Positions 24,431-33,533 are shown, counted from the first letter of the stretch. The stretch is 33,656 nt of DNA from Candidatus Accumulibacter necessarius (GCA_017302435.1 JAFLDL010000048.1:1-33656); one strand, 5' to 3'. Program-made: numbers and translations. The notes: generated by a model not told the origin, from the sequence alone.

Positions 24431-26209
24431 ATGCCCAGTCTCTTCATCAGTTATCGCCGCGAAGATACCGTCGCCTACGCGGGGCGCCTCTACGATCACC
24501 TCGGCAATCACTTTGGTGCAGAGAAAGTCTTCATGGATATTGGCCAGATTGCGCCTGGCGAGGATTTTGTCGAGGTTCTCGAGGCGAGGATCCGAAGCAG
24601 CGAGGTGGTCATTGCACTGATCGGACCGGCGTGGTTGAGCGTCAGCAACGAGCAGGGCCGCCGGCTCGACCAGGCGGACGATTTTGTACGTTACGAACTT
24701 GCTGCCGCGCTAGCGCAGGGCAAGCGCCTGATTCCGGTGCTGGTGGGTGGCGCGAGGATGCCTGATGCCAAGGAACTGCCGGCGGCCATCGGCGCCTTGG
24801 CTCGCTGTCAGGCACACCCGGTCGACGATACGCGTTTCGAGTATGACCTCGACGCACTCATTCGATCGATCGAGCGGCGGCCATCGCTGCTGCGGCAGTT
24901 CATGCAGCTCGCCAGTACCGAGCGGCTGCGCAGATGGCGGCAGGGAATCGCGGCGAGCATCGCTCTGCTGATGCTGTTCGGCGGCTGGGTGCAGTTGTTT
25001 GACGTATTCGGAATCGATGCCCGGATCGAGAGCTACACCATGGCGCTCGGTGATCTGGTCTCGAGTGTTCCGCTTAGCGAGCGGATCGTGATCGTCAGTT
25101 TTGGTCAGCGGTCCGAGGCCCGGCTCGGAAGTCCCGGGCCTGGCTGGCGCCACGAACACGCGCAACTGATCGATCGGCTCGTCGATGGCGGCGCCAAGGT
25201 CATTGCCTTCGACCTGTTCTTCGAGAAGCCCGGTTCGGCTGACGCCGAACTGCTCGCAGCGATTCGTCGCGCCAGGGAACGTGGCAGCCAGGTTTTCGTC
25301 GGCGTCAGACAACTTCTGGCTGGCCGCCCGGCTCTCACTGGTGGGCTGGGCGAAACGGCCAGCGGTGCCGGTCTGCTGTGCATCGGTGGCAGGATCGCCT
25401 ATGCCTCGATCGCTCCCCTGGCCGTGGTGAAAATCGCTGCCACCGCCGGGAGCAGTGGTTCGGGTGTCCTGGGTGACAATGGCAGGTTTCCCGCCCTGGG
25501 CCTGCTTGCGGCAGGTGCGGCAACGCTTGCCATTGACGAAAGGCGGCGACAGCTGACGATCGTCAGCGACCGTGGCCAGATATTGTGGCAGGGGCCGCTG
25601 CAGTCCGTCAGACCACAGGTCGAAGCTTCCGGCGAGTTGAGCAGTGATTGCCCGCTGTTGACGGCTGGTGACCAGGTGGCCGAGGCGATGATTCGGCTGG
25701 CGCCGGTGGCGGCCTGGCGCGACCCGTCGCGCCGCCATGACTTCGAACAAGTCGTTGGGCCGGGCGCCGGCGTCAAGCCGGGCCAGCTGGATGGCAAGAT
25801 CGTCCTGGTCGGGGATGCACGACCGGGAAAGGACGAGTTCCGGGTCCTGCAGGGGTTGCGCCCGGAACTCCGCCACGGTGTCGAGCTGCATGCCGACGTG
25901 GTCAACAACCTGCTTCAGGGAGTCCATGTCCGCCGTCTGGGGGCGACACCGCAGTTCCTCCTGATGTTGGTCCTGGCCGCGGCAGGTGGCTGGCTGCGCG
26001 TATTCAGGCCGGCCACGTCAGTGCTCGCGCGCCGCTTGCTGGTGTTCGCCGTTGTGTTGGCTTACCTCGCGCTGACCATCGTGATCTACACGAGCTCTGG
26101 CGTGCTGCTCAACACCGCCTATCACATCGGTGCGTTCCTGTTGTCGTACTGGCTGCTTGGCAGGCTCACACTTCACTGGCGGCAGGTGACCCGCGATCCC
26201 CGTCCGTGA
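24431..26209 (+). CDS. TIR-CHASE2 transmembrane protein
   Basis: A 592-residue fusion. Residues 1-145 are a TIR domain: LFISYRREDTVAYAGRLYDH, FMDIGQIAPGEDF, then VVIALIGPAWL and DFVRYELAAALAQGKRLIPV. E89 in the RYEL motif lines up with the catalytic glutamate of TIR NADases such as SARM1 (KEI). A membrane helix (~172-190) leads to a CHASE2 sensor domain (~195-490) with VIAFDLFFEKPGSAD and KIVLVGDARPGKDEF, then three C-terminal helices (~502-576). CHASE2 is normally periplasmic and drives cytoplasmic kinases or cyclases; here the only output domain is the N-terminal TIR. AAGGA lies just upstream of the ATG. Function is inferred: ligand-controlled NAD+ cleavage or signalling. Confidence 0.88.
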   Translation: MPSLFISYRREDTVAYAGRLYDHLGNHFGAEKVFMDIGQIAPGEDFVEVLEARIRSSEVVIALIGPAWLSVSNEQGRRLDQADDFVRYELAAALAQGKRLIPVLVGGARMPDAKELPAAIGALARCQAHPVDDTRFEYDLDALIRSIERRPSLLRQFMQLASTERLRRWRQGIAASIALLMLFGGWVQLFDVFGIDARIESYTMALGDLVSSVPLSERIVIVSFGQRSEARLGSPGPGWRHEHAQLIDRLVDGGAKVIAFDLFFEKPGSADAELLAAIRRARERGSQVFVGVRQLLAGRPALTGGLGETASGAGLLCIGGRIAYASIAPLAVVKIAATAGSSGSGVLGDNGRFPALGLLAAGAATLAIDERRRQLTIVSDRGQILWQGPLQSVRPQVEASGELSSDCPLLTAGDQVAEAMIRLAPVAAWRDPSRRHDFEQVVGPGAGVKPGQLDGKIVLVGDARPGKDEFRVLQGLRPELRHGVELHADVVNNLLQGVHVRRLGATPQFLLMLVLAAAGGWLRVFRPATSVLARRLLVFAVVLAYLALTIVIYTSSGVLLNTAYHIGAFLLSYWLLGRLTLHWRQVTRDPRP

Positions 26210-26369
26210 CCTGCGCCGGTCAATCGGGCAAGAGCGGCCGGTTCCCGGGCTCTACAGTGCCTGCCGAGAGTGTCTTTTTCGGCACCGTCAGGTACCAGCG
26301 ATGGGGCTCCCTTGACCATACACCAGTGCGGCGCTAGAGTCTGCCCTGCCCATAACGAGAACCGAGACA

Positions 26370-28196
26370 ATGACCGGACAGGTTTCCGGCAGACAAACTG
26401 CCGCCAGCAACAAGCTCCGCTTGGTGAAGGATCTCCTGGGGCCCTATCACAGCTGGGTAATGGTCATCTTGGCGGCCATGCTGGTTGAGACAGCGATGTC
26501 GCTGGCCGGGCCGTGGCCGCTCAAGATCATCCTTGACAACGTGGTCGGGAGCCACAAGCCCCCCGGTTGGCTAGACGCGCTGCGCTTCATCGACCTTGGC
26601 GGTGACAAGATGGAACTCGCAGCCGTCGCCGGGGCGGCCGTGCTGGTGATCGCAATGGTGGGGGCTCTGGCGAGCTACATCGACAACTACTATACCGAGA
26701 GTGTCAGCCAGTGGGTCGCGCACGACCTGCGCATGCGTGTATACGACCACCTGCAGCGCCTGTCGCTGGGCTACTACGACACCCACCAGACTGGACCAAT
26801 CCTGTCCACGCTGACCTCTGACATCAAGACCATCCAGGGTTTCGCTTCGTCGGGAACGCTCGGTATCCTGGTCGACCTGCTGACCATCGTCGGGATGCTG
26901 GGAATCATGTTCTGGCTCGATTGGGATTTCGCGTTGGTCGCTGTCGGCGTGACACCGTTTCTGCTGCTATTCGTCGCGCGCTTCAACCGCGAGGTGAAGG
27001 ACGCGACGCACGAGGTGCGCCGCTATCAGAGCGATATCGTCGCCGTCGTGCAGCAGGGTCTGGAGTCGATCCGCATCGTCAAGGCCTTTGGCCGCCAGGA
27101 GCTTGAGGAGAATCAGCTCGCTACGGTCAGCCACGCCACAGTCGACGCGGCACTGGCCGCGCGCCGGGTGAAGTCCCTGCTGTCGCCGGCGGTGTCGATC
27201 ACCGTTGCCGGCTGTACTGGCTATGTCCTGTGGCGTGGAACCGGGCTGGTGATGCAGGACGTGATGACCGTCGGGGCGCTGACCGTCTTCCTCACCTACC
27301 TCGGCAAGTTTTTCAAACCGGTGCAGGATCTGGCGAAGATGAGCAACAGCATCGCCCAGACAGCGGTGGCGATCGAGCGTATCCAGCTGATTCTCGATAC
27401 CGACGATATCCTGCCCGAAAAGCCGGGCGCCAGGGATCCCGGGAAGCTGCGCGGCGAGATCGCCTTCGACCATGTCGCTTTCAGCTACAACGCGGACGCC
27501 AAGGTACTCAGCGACGTCGTGTTCAGCATTGCCCCGGGGCAGACTGTGGGCGTCGTCGGCCCCACCGGCAGCGGCAAGTCGACGGTAGTGAGCATGATCC
27601 CGCGGTTTTACGATCCGACCGGGGGCGTGGTCCGGATCGACGGCGTGGACGTGCGCGACTACGATCTGCAGGCGTTGCGTCGGCAGATCGGTTTTGTCCT
27701 GCAGGACACCGCGCTGTTCCACGGCACCATCCGCGAGAACATCGCCTATGGCCGGCCAAACGCTACCGATGCCGAGATCGCCGAGGCTGCGCGCCTGGCC
27801 AACGCCGACGAGTTCATCTCGCGCATGGCGCATGGCTACGACACGATGGTTGGCGAGCGCGGCATGACGCTCTCAGGCGGTCAACGGCAGCGTATCGGCA
27901 TCGCGCGCGCCGTCATCCGTGACGCGCCGATCCTGATCCTTGACGAACCCACCGCAGCGCTCGACACGGAATCCGAAAAGCTGGTGATGGACGCGCTCCA
28001 GAAGCTGATGAAGGGGCGGACCGTGATTACCATCGCACACCGTCTTTCCACCATCCGCGACGCCGACAAGATCATCGTTGTCAAGGGCGGCGTGGTGGCC
28101 GAAGAAGGCAGCCATGACGAACTCGTAGCGCGCGGCGGCGTGTACGCCGAGCTTTATCGAACCCAGGTTCAACCTGCGTCGCCAATCGGCGCATAA
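26370..28196 (+). CDS. ABC exporter, MsbA-like (fused membrane and ATPase domains)
   Basis: A 608-residue half-transporter that probably works as a homodimer. Residues ~28-335 hold six membrane helices with a coupling-helix region (LGYYDTHQTGPILSTLTSDI). The ATPase has Walker A GPTGSGKST (397-405), signature LSGGQ (501-505), Walker B ILILDEPTAALD with D525/E526, and switch histidine H557 in TIAHRLST. All catalytic motifs are intact. Family members export lipids, peptides, polysaccharides or drugs; the substrate is unknown. The gap to the phospholipase-D-like gene is 19 bases, suggesting a shared transcript and perhaps a lipid-related role. No strong ribosome binding site precedes the ATG. Confidence 0.93.
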   Translation: MTGQVSGRQTAASNKLRLVKDLLGPYHSWVMVILAAMLVETAMSLAGPWPLKIILDNVVGSHKPPGWLDALRFIDLGGDKMELAAVAGAAVLVIAMVGALASYIDNYYTESVSQWVAHDLRMRVYDHLQRLSLGYYDTHQTGPILSTLTSDIKTIQGFASSGTLGILVDLLTIVGMLGIMFWLDWDFALVAVGVTPFLLLFVARFNREVKDATHEVRRYQSDIVAVVQQGLESIRIVKAFGRQELEENQLATVSHATVDAALAARRVKSLLSPAVSITVAGCTGYVLWRGTGLVMQDVMTVGALTVFLTYLGKFFKPVQDLAKMSNSIAQTAVAIERIQLILDTDDILPEKPGARDPGKLRGEIAFDHVAFSYNADAKVLSDVVFSIAPGQTVGVVGPTGSGKSTVVSMIPRFYDPTGGVVRIDGVDVRDYDLQALRRQIGFVLQDTALFHGTIRENIAYGRPNATDAEIAEAARLANADEFISRMAHGYDTMVGERGMTLSGGQRQRIGIARAVIRDAPILILDEPTAALDTESEKLVMDALQKLMKGRTVITIAHRLSTIRDADKIIVVKGGVVAEEGSHDELVARGGVYAELYRTQVQPASPIGA

Positions 28197-28215
28197 CTTT
28201 CGGAGCTTGCAACTC

Positions 28216-29283
28216 ATGCATCGTTCGCTCATTGTTCTGCCAGACGATACGGGCCAGCCGCTCGTCGATGCCATCGCCGCCGCCAGGCAGTCGCTGCGCA
28301 TCAAGATGTTCCTTTTCTCCGATCCTGGACTGATTGCTGCGGTAATCGCCGCTCAGCAACGCGGCGTCAAAGTTCGGGTGATGCTCAACCCCGCCCGGCG
28401 CAGCGGCGAGGGAGAAAACCAGGCGACCCGCAAGACCCTGGAGGACGCCGGCGTCGAAGTAGTGGACAGCAATCCAGCGTTTGACATCACGCACGAGAAG
28501 TCACTGGTGGTGGACGATGAGACGGCTTTCGTCCATTCGCTCAACTGGGAAACGAAGAACCTCACGGAAACGCGTGATTACGCCGTGGTGACTTCGCACC
28601 GGCATGAGGTGGACGAGATTGTTCAGTGTTTCGATGCCGACTGGAACCGCGAACCGTTCGATCCGGGCGACGACGCGCATCTCATCTGGTGCAACATCAA
28701 CGGGCGTAACCGCGTGGCCCGCTTTATCGACTCTGCCGAGGAGTCGCTGTTCTTGCAGAATGAACGCTATCAGGACGAGGTGATCATCGAGCGCCTGGTG
28801 CGCGCCACACGCCGCGGCGTGAAGCTGCATGTGCTGGCGCGCCCGATGCACTTTCTCAAGGCGGGCAAGCTGGTCGAGGGCGTCGAAGGCCTGCGCATTC
28901 TCCAGGATCTTGGGGCCAAGGTGCACCGGCTGAAGGGACTCAAGCTGCACGCCAAGATGTTGCTGGCTGACGGCAGGCGGAGCATCATCGGATCAATCAA
29001 CCTTGCCCCGGGAAGCTTTGATAGCCGGCGCGAACTCGCCATCGAAGTGCACGATGAGGCGGTCGTCAAGCGCCTGCAGCAGGTGGTTGACCACGACTGG
29101 CAGAATTCCCGTCCCCTGGACCTGTCGGATCAAGGTCTGCTCGCTGATCTCGAAGAGAACGAACCGGAAGTCGCGGAGATGCTGGCACTGAACCACAACA
29201 GCGAAGGTCGTGGCGAGCAAGGGCACCACCGGCGTCATGACGACAACAGTCACCACGGGCATGGGAGCCATGGCGGTCACTGA
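28216..29283 (+). CDS. Phospholipase D/cardiolipin synthase-like protein
   Basis: A 355-residue protein with two HKD active-site motifs: HEKSLVVD (H93, K95, D100) and HAKMLLAD (H245, K247, D252). Each is followed by an asparagine-containing strand (SLNWE, GSINLAPGSFDSRRE). This layout matches bacterial PLD-like transphosphatidylases and hydrolases. No signal peptide or membrane helix is evident, so it may act at the inner face. The last ~20 residues are rich in histidine (HHRRHDDNSHHGHGSHGGH), which could bind metal. ATG at 28216 has GGAG 10 bases upstream; a TTG at 28207 is an alternative. It closely follows the ABC exporter. Confidence 0.87.
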   Translation: MHRSLIVLPDDTGQPLVDAIAAARQSLRIKMFLFSDPGLIAAVIAAQQRGVKVRVMLNPARRSGEGENQATRKTLEDAGVEVVDSNPAFDITHEKSLVVDDETAFVHSLNWETKNLTETRDYAVVTSHRHEVDEIVQCFDADWNREPFDPGDDAHLIWCNINGRNRVARFIDSAEESLFLQNERYQDEVIIERLVRATRRGVKLHVLARPMHFLKAGKLVEGVEGLRILQDLGAKVHRLKGLKLHAKMLLADGRRSIIGSINLAPGSFDSRRELAIEVHDEAVVKRLQQVVDHDWQNSRPLDLSDQGLLADLEENEPEVAEMLALNHNSEGRGEQGHHRRHDDNSHHGHGSHGGH

Positions 29284-29349
29284 GCGTTTGCTCAACCAGA
29301 CCGGAGAAGTACCCTGTGTCAGCGATCTGACCTTACCAGCCGAGAGACC

Positions 29350-29889
29350 ATGAACTTGACCAGCCATCATTTTTTTCTTGTCGCCATGCTTTTCGCATCG
29401 CTAGCAGGGGCGCAGCCGGTGTACGAATCCCGTGACCGCGCTGGTCCCGTGTTCTCTGATCTGCCGAGCCAGGGAGCCAGCGAGGTGCAGCTGCCACCGG
29501 CCAATCTGATGGATTCACCTCAGGTGGCGCCGGTCGTCATTCCCCGTCCCGAACAGGGGGCAGCATCACCCTACACGGCCTTGCAGATCATTCAACCCGA
29601 AAACGGTGGCACCGTACATTCGAATACCGGGCAGATCTCTCTGGCAGTGGCCATTGAACCGGCCTTTCAGACCGAACGGGGCGATGCCATCGCGGTCAAG
29701 CTGGACAAGGCATGGCTGCCGGCCATGCGGACAACGCTGCGGTTCGATATCAGCCCGTCGGAGTGGCAGCAGGCGGCAGCAGATAACGTCGAGCATCAAC
29801 TCGAGGTCGTGGTGGTAGACGGCTCCGGTAAGGCGCTAATCAGTTCGGCACCCGTACGCTTTTATGTTCATCGGGCGACCAGCCATTGA
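29350..29889 (+). CDS. Secreted DUF4124-like protein
   Basis: A 179-residue protein with a signal peptide (MNLTSHHFFLVAMLFASLAG, cleavage near GA-QP). The mature start PVYESRDRAGPVFSDLPSQG is DUF4124-like (usual pattern Y-x-W-x-D-x2-G-x2-x-Y-S-D). The C-terminal ~110 residues, IIQPENGGTVHSNTGQISLA and on, look like a beta-sandwich domain. It is periplasmic by prediction and its function is unknown. It follows the phospholipase-D-like gene by 66 bases and precedes a hairpin. Confidence 0.75.
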   Translation: MNLTSHHFFLVAMLFASLAGAQPVYESRDRAGPVFSDLPSQGASEVQLPPANLMDSPQVAPVVIPRPEQGAASPYTALQIIQPENGGTVHSNTGQISLAVAIEPAFQTERGDAIAVKLDKAWLPAMRTTLRFDISPSEWQQAAADNVEHQLEVVVVDGSGKALISSAPVRFYVHRATSH

Positions 29890-29969
29890 CTTGCCGGCTC
29901 TCGCCGCCTGTCGCCGTTTCAGGCTGTCGGGCATCCGCCGAGGCGCGAAGCTCTGATCACAGTGAGATT

Positions 29970-29992
29970 GTGCGCGGGTTATACCCGCGCAC
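29970..29992. terminator. Perfect 10-bp hairpin before the GCS2 gene
   Basis: Bases 29970-29979 are the exact reverse complement of 29983-29992, with loop TAT. There is no U-tract downstream. It lies 80 bases after the DUF4124-like gene and 35 bases before the GCS2 start, so it could be a terminator, a processing site or an operator. Confidence 0.5.
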
Positions 29993-30026
29993 TGGGCTTG
30001 GCTAGCAGACTCGGGGGAGAGGGCCG

Positions 30027-31448
30027 ATGGGGAAGGAGATTGGCGGCGACGGCTTCACTGCGGACGACTTCGTCCGCTTCAGGGACAGCCTTGCTTTCGA
30101 GACCCGGCACGCACACGCTGCCTTCAGGCACGGCGAATTTGCCGACGACGGCCTGGTGGCAGGCTTCGAGCTCGAGGCCTGGCTGATCGACCAGAAGCTG
30201 TTGCCGGTCCCGGGCAACGTGTCGTTTCTGGCGCGAATGGCCAGCCCGCTGGTCGTGCCCGAGTTGTCGCGGTTCAATGTCGAACTCAACGGGACACCAC
30301 AGCCCTTGCGCGGTTCCGCGCTGTCCCGGCTTGAAAGCGAACTCACCGCAACCTGGCGGCAATGCCTGCGTGTTGCCGCTGCCGACGGGTCGGCGCTGAT
30401 TGCCATTGGCACCCTGCCCACCCTCCGCGAGGCCGACCTGTCGCTGGCCAGCATGTCGCCGTCGCGGCGCTACGCCATGCTCAACGAGCAGATTTTGGCA
30501 CTACGCGGCGGACGGCCGCTGACGCTTGATATTGCCGGCATCGACAGTCTGCGCACCACGCACACCGACGTCATGCTGGAGGCGGCAACGACGTCGTTTC
30601 AGGTGCACCTGCAGACCCCGGCCAGTGAGGCCGCGCGAACCTACAACGCTTCACTGATTCTCGCCGCACCACTGGTTGCGTTGGCAGCCAACTCCCCATT
30701 CCTGTTCGAGCGCGCGCTCTGGCACGAGACGCGCGTGCCGTTGTTCGAGCAGGCGGTCGATTGCTGCGATCCGGAACATCCGCAGCACCTGCGTGTCACT
30801 TTCGGATCGGGCTACCTGGCTGCCGACCCGACGGCCCTGTTTGCCGAGAACCTGTCGAATTACGCCGTGCTGCTGCCGTTTGAAGTGCCGGGGCCGGTGC
30901 AGTCCTATGCCCACCTGCGCCTGCACAACGGCACCATCTGGCGCTGGATCCGGATGCTCATCGGTTTCGACGAGAGCGGACGGCAGCACCTGCGCGTCGA
31001 GCAACGAGTGATGCCGGCCGGCCCCAGCATCATCGACATGATCGCCAACGCGGCTTTCTACTATGGTGTCGTGCGCATGTTGACCACGCAGACGGTGGCG
31101 CCTGAATCAGAATTGCCCTTCGCGGTGGCGAGTGAGAATTTCTATCGTGCCGCGCGCGACGGTCTTGCTGCGCAACTGCACTGGCTGGGCGGACGGCGCG
31201 CGACTGCCGCCGAGTTGCTCGAACGGGAACTGCTGCCGCTGGCGCGCGAAGGGCTGAATCAACTCGATCTGGCGGCCGACGACATCACCCGCTACCTGGA
31301 GGTGATCGCCGGACGTCTGCGCTGCCGTCAGAACGGTGCCGCCTGGCAACTGGCGCACTATGCGAAGCACCACGACTTCTTCCAGCTGACCTCCGATTAC
31401 CTTGACCACCAACGCCGCCTCGTGCCAGTGCATGAGTGGCCGCTATGA
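30027..31448 (+). CDS. Carboxylate-amine ligase, GCS2 (YbdK-like) family
   Basis: A 473-residue glutamine-synthetase-fold ligase. The N-terminal GFELEAWLID (46-55) is the metal-binding E-x-E strand of GCS2. PELSRFNVELNGTPQPLRG follows, then the conserved IGTLPTLREADLS, PSRRYAMLNEQILALRGG and TTSFQVHLQTPAS segments, and VEQRVMPAGPSIIDM in the C-terminal part. Such enzymes join an amino group to a glutamate or similar carboxylate using ATP. The substrate is unknown. It is directly followed by an M14/AspA-like hydrolase gene, with the frames overlapping or 13 bases apart depending on start choice. A purine-rich site (30013-30022) precedes the ATG. Confidence 0.87.
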   Translation: MGKEIGGDGFTADDFVRFRDSLAFETRHAHAAFRHGEFADDGLVAGFELEAWLIDQKLLPVPGNVSFLARMASPLVVPELSRFNVELNGTPQPLRGSALSRLESELTATWRQCLRVAAADGSALIAIGTLPTLREADLSLASMSPSRRYAMLNEQILALRGGRPLTLDIAGIDSLRTTHTDVMLEAATTSFQVHLQTPASEAARTYNASLILAAPLVALAANSPFLFERALWHETRVPLFEQAVDCCDPEHPQHLRVTFGSGYLAADPTALFAENLSNYAVLLPFEVPGPVQSYAHLRLHNGTIWRWIRMLIGFDESGRQHLRVEQRVMPAGPSIIDMIANAAFYYGVVRMLTTQTVAPESELPFAVASENFYRAARDGLAAQLHWLGGRRATAAELLERELLPLAREGLNQLDLAADDITRYLEVIAGRLRCRQNGAAWQLAHYAKHHDFFQLTSDYLDHQRRLVPVHEWPL

Positions 31449-31461
31449 GTTGTATTCCTTC

Positions 31462-32505
31462 ATGCTGACCGTACTCGACACCCTGCCCGAACGCTTTCTC
31501 GACACTCCCGCCCGCGAACTCCATCGGCTGTTGGCCGGCCCGACTCTGATCCACCTGCCTGGACGACGCCAGCCACCGCTGTTCATCTCCGTGCTCCTGC
31601 ACGGTAACGAAGACAGCGGTGTCGTGGCACTGCAAAGCGTGCTGCGTGCGTACGGACAACGGCTGCTGCCGCGGGCGCTGTCGATCCTTATCGGCAACGT
31701 CGCCGCCGCCCGTGAAGGTTTGCGTCGGCTCGACGATCAACCCGACTACAACCGCGTCTGGCCGGGCAGTGATGCGCACGCCGAGACGCCGGAACACGCC
31801 GCGATGCAGCAGGTTCATTGCCTGATGCAGGCGCGCGGTGTCTTTGCCAGCATCGATATCCACAACAACACCGGTCTCAATCCCCACTATTGCGTGATTA
31901 GTCGGTTGGACCAGGCAGCCCTGCACCTTGCCCTGCTGTTTTCGCGCACCGTGGTCTGGTTTCGTGGTCTGGCGGGAACACAGACGACCGCCTTCTCGCC
32001 GCTCTGCCCCTCGCTGACGGTGGAATGCGGCAAGCCCGGCAACGCGGGCAACGAAGCGCATGTCGCGCGCTTCATCGAGGCCTGCCTGCACCTGGCGCAG
32101 TTCCCGGCGCACGCTGTCCATGAACATGACATCGATCTCTATCACACGGTGGCGACGGTGCGGGTGCCAGCGGCAGCATCCTTCGGGTTTGGCGATCCGC
32201 TGGCTGACATCGACTTCGATCCTCAACTCGACCACATGAACTTCCGGTCGCTCGACCCCGGTACGGTCTTCGGACGCACTCGCCTGCAATCGCCGATCGA
32301 CGTGCGCGACGAGGGCGGTGCCGACGTGGCTACGGAGTTTTTTGACTGGGGCGATGGTACGATCAGTTCGCGGCGGGCCGTCACGCCCGCGATGCTGACG
32401 CTTGATCGGCGCGTCGTGCGGCAGGACTGCCTGTGTTACCTGATGGAGCGACTCCCCTACGCACGCCATGAACGGGTTGCTCCCGAGTTGTGCGAGAGCG
32501 TGTAG
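31462..32505 (+). CDS. M14/AspA-AstE-like zinc metallohydrolase
   Basis: About 347 residues. The zinc site of the succinylglutamate desuccinylase/aspartoacylase group is visible: HGNE (H47, E50) and DIHNNTG (H134), with general-base candidate E188 in LTVECGKPGN. NRVWPG is also typical. These enzymes release an acyl or amino-acid group from an amide. The start is uncertain: ATG 31462 sits just after the GCS2 gene, while ATG 31432 would overlap it; neither has a strong ribosome binding site. Pairing with a GCS2 ligase suggests a make-and-break system for an amide-linked metabolite or tag, which is inference. Confidence 0.85.
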   Translation: MLTVLDTLPERFLDTPARELHRLLAGPTLIHLPGRRQPPLFISVLLHGNEDSGVVALQSVLRAYGQRLLPRALSILIGNVAAAREGLRRLDDQPDYNRVWPGSDAHAETPEHAAMQQVHCLMQARGVFASIDIHNNTGLNPHYCVISRLDQAALHLALLFSRTVVWFRGLAGTQTTAFSPLCPSLTVECGKPGNAGNEAHVARFIEACLHLAQFPAHAVHEHDIDLYHTVATVRVPAAASFGFGDPLADIDFDPQLDHMNFRSLDPGTVFGRTRLQSPIDVRDEGGADVATEFFDWGDGTISSRRAVTPAMLTLDRRVVRQDCLCYLMERLPYARHERVAPELCESV

Positions 32506-32526
32506 AGAGGAAGGAAAGGACGTGCA

Positions 32527-33510
32527 GTGAGTACCTGGGACGAGCAGATCCGCCGTTACCGCGCTATCGGGGGCAGAAGGGCCGTGGCTTTGGCCGCCGC
32601 GGGCAAGCGGGTGTTGCTGGCTGCCCTGGTCGCGCTGCCGGGGGCCTTGCTGCCGGCTTTGGCCGTCCGGGCAGACAGCTCCAGCGAGCAGTTGGCCTCC
32701 TACTACGACCGGCACATGGTGATCCGGGGTGGCGTCGCCTATGGTTGGAGCGGCAGCGAGAGGCCGGCGCCGATGATTTCGGACGTCATCCAGGTTGGCG
32801 TGGGGAAAGATGCCTACTATGCGCTCCGCAAGAACGGCACGCTGCTGACCTGGTCGGAGTCGCCGGCCAACGCGGTCGTGCTGATGCGCGAGGTTGTGAG
32901 CTTCGCAGCAGGTCACTCCGGCTGGCTGGCGATCAACCGCACCAGGGGCCTCTGGCAGGGGAGTGGCCGGGAGCCGCCACGCAAGGTCGCTGAAAGAGTT
33001 ACCGCCGCCGCCGTCGGCGACGGCACCGACTACTACATCACCCCGTCGGGCGACCTCTACGTCAAAGGACAGGCCAATCGTGGTCAATATGGCGACGGCC
33101 GTCTGCTGGCCACCGGCGACTTCGTCAAGACCGCTTCCCAGGTGGCCGCGGTCAGAGCGCACACCGGTCACGCGCTGTATCTGGCCAGCAACGGGGAAGT
33201 CTTCGGGACCGGCGGCAACGTCAATGGCCCACTGGCAAGACACGGACTCGGCGACAAGGCGGCGACATGGGGCAGGATCCTCGGCGGTGCCAGGGGCGTC
33301 GCCACGGGGGCTTCGCATTCGCTCGCGATTCGTGACGACGGGTCGCTTTGGGCCTGGGGCAGTGGTTTTGGCGTCGAGCCGACAAAGATCGCCGACAATA
33401 TCGTCGCCGTCGCCGCCGGCAACGGATCGACCATCGCTCTGTCCGGCGACGGAAAAGTGTGGGCCTGGGACGGTGGCCGTGGACCGCGCCAGATCGCGCT
33501 CGATCGCTGA
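32527..33510 (+). CDS. Exported RCC1-like repeat protein
   Basis: A 327-residue protein with an N-terminal hydrophobic export segment (~25-48, after a basic start) ending near VRADSS. The rest carries RCC1/BNR-like blades, for example GVAYGWSGSERPAPM, ALRKNGTLLTWSE, ASHSLAIRDDGSLWAWGSG and STIALSGDGKVWAWDG. The region is shorter than a full seven-bladed RCC1 propeller. Bacterial RCC1-like proteins are often extracellular or periplasmic with unknown ligands. The start is GTG at 32527 behind AAGGAAAGGA. The IS630 end lies about 25 bases after its stop. It follows the M14 gene by 21 bases. Confidence 0.82.
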   Translation: MSTWDEQIRRYRAIGGRRAVALAAAGKRVLLAALVALPGALLPALAVRADSSSEQLASYYDRHMVIRGGVAYGWSGSERPAPMISDVIQVGVGKDAYYALRKNGTLLTWSESPANAVVLMREVVSFAAGHSGWLAINRTRGLWQGSGREPPRKVAERVTAAAVGDGTDYYITPSGDLYVKGQANRGQYGDGRLLATGDFVKTASQVAAVRAHTGHALYLASNGEVFGTGGNVNGPLARHGLGDKAATWGRILGGARGVATGASHSLAIRDDGSLWAWGSGFGVEPTKIADNIVAVAAGNGSTIALSGDGKVWAWDGGRGPRQIALDR

Positions 33511-33533
33511 CGCGCGGAGAGAGCCTTGCCCTG

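Noticed and set aside
26262-26284. TGCCGA...TCGGCA hairpin after the TIR-CHASE2 gene
   Set aside because: Only 6 bp with an 11-base loop and no clear U-tract after the stem; too weak to call a terminator.
31285-33318. Minus-strand open frame (677 codons) opposite the GCS2, M14 and RCC1-like genes
   Set aside because: It runs across three plus-strand genes with clear domains. Its own peptide has no domain.
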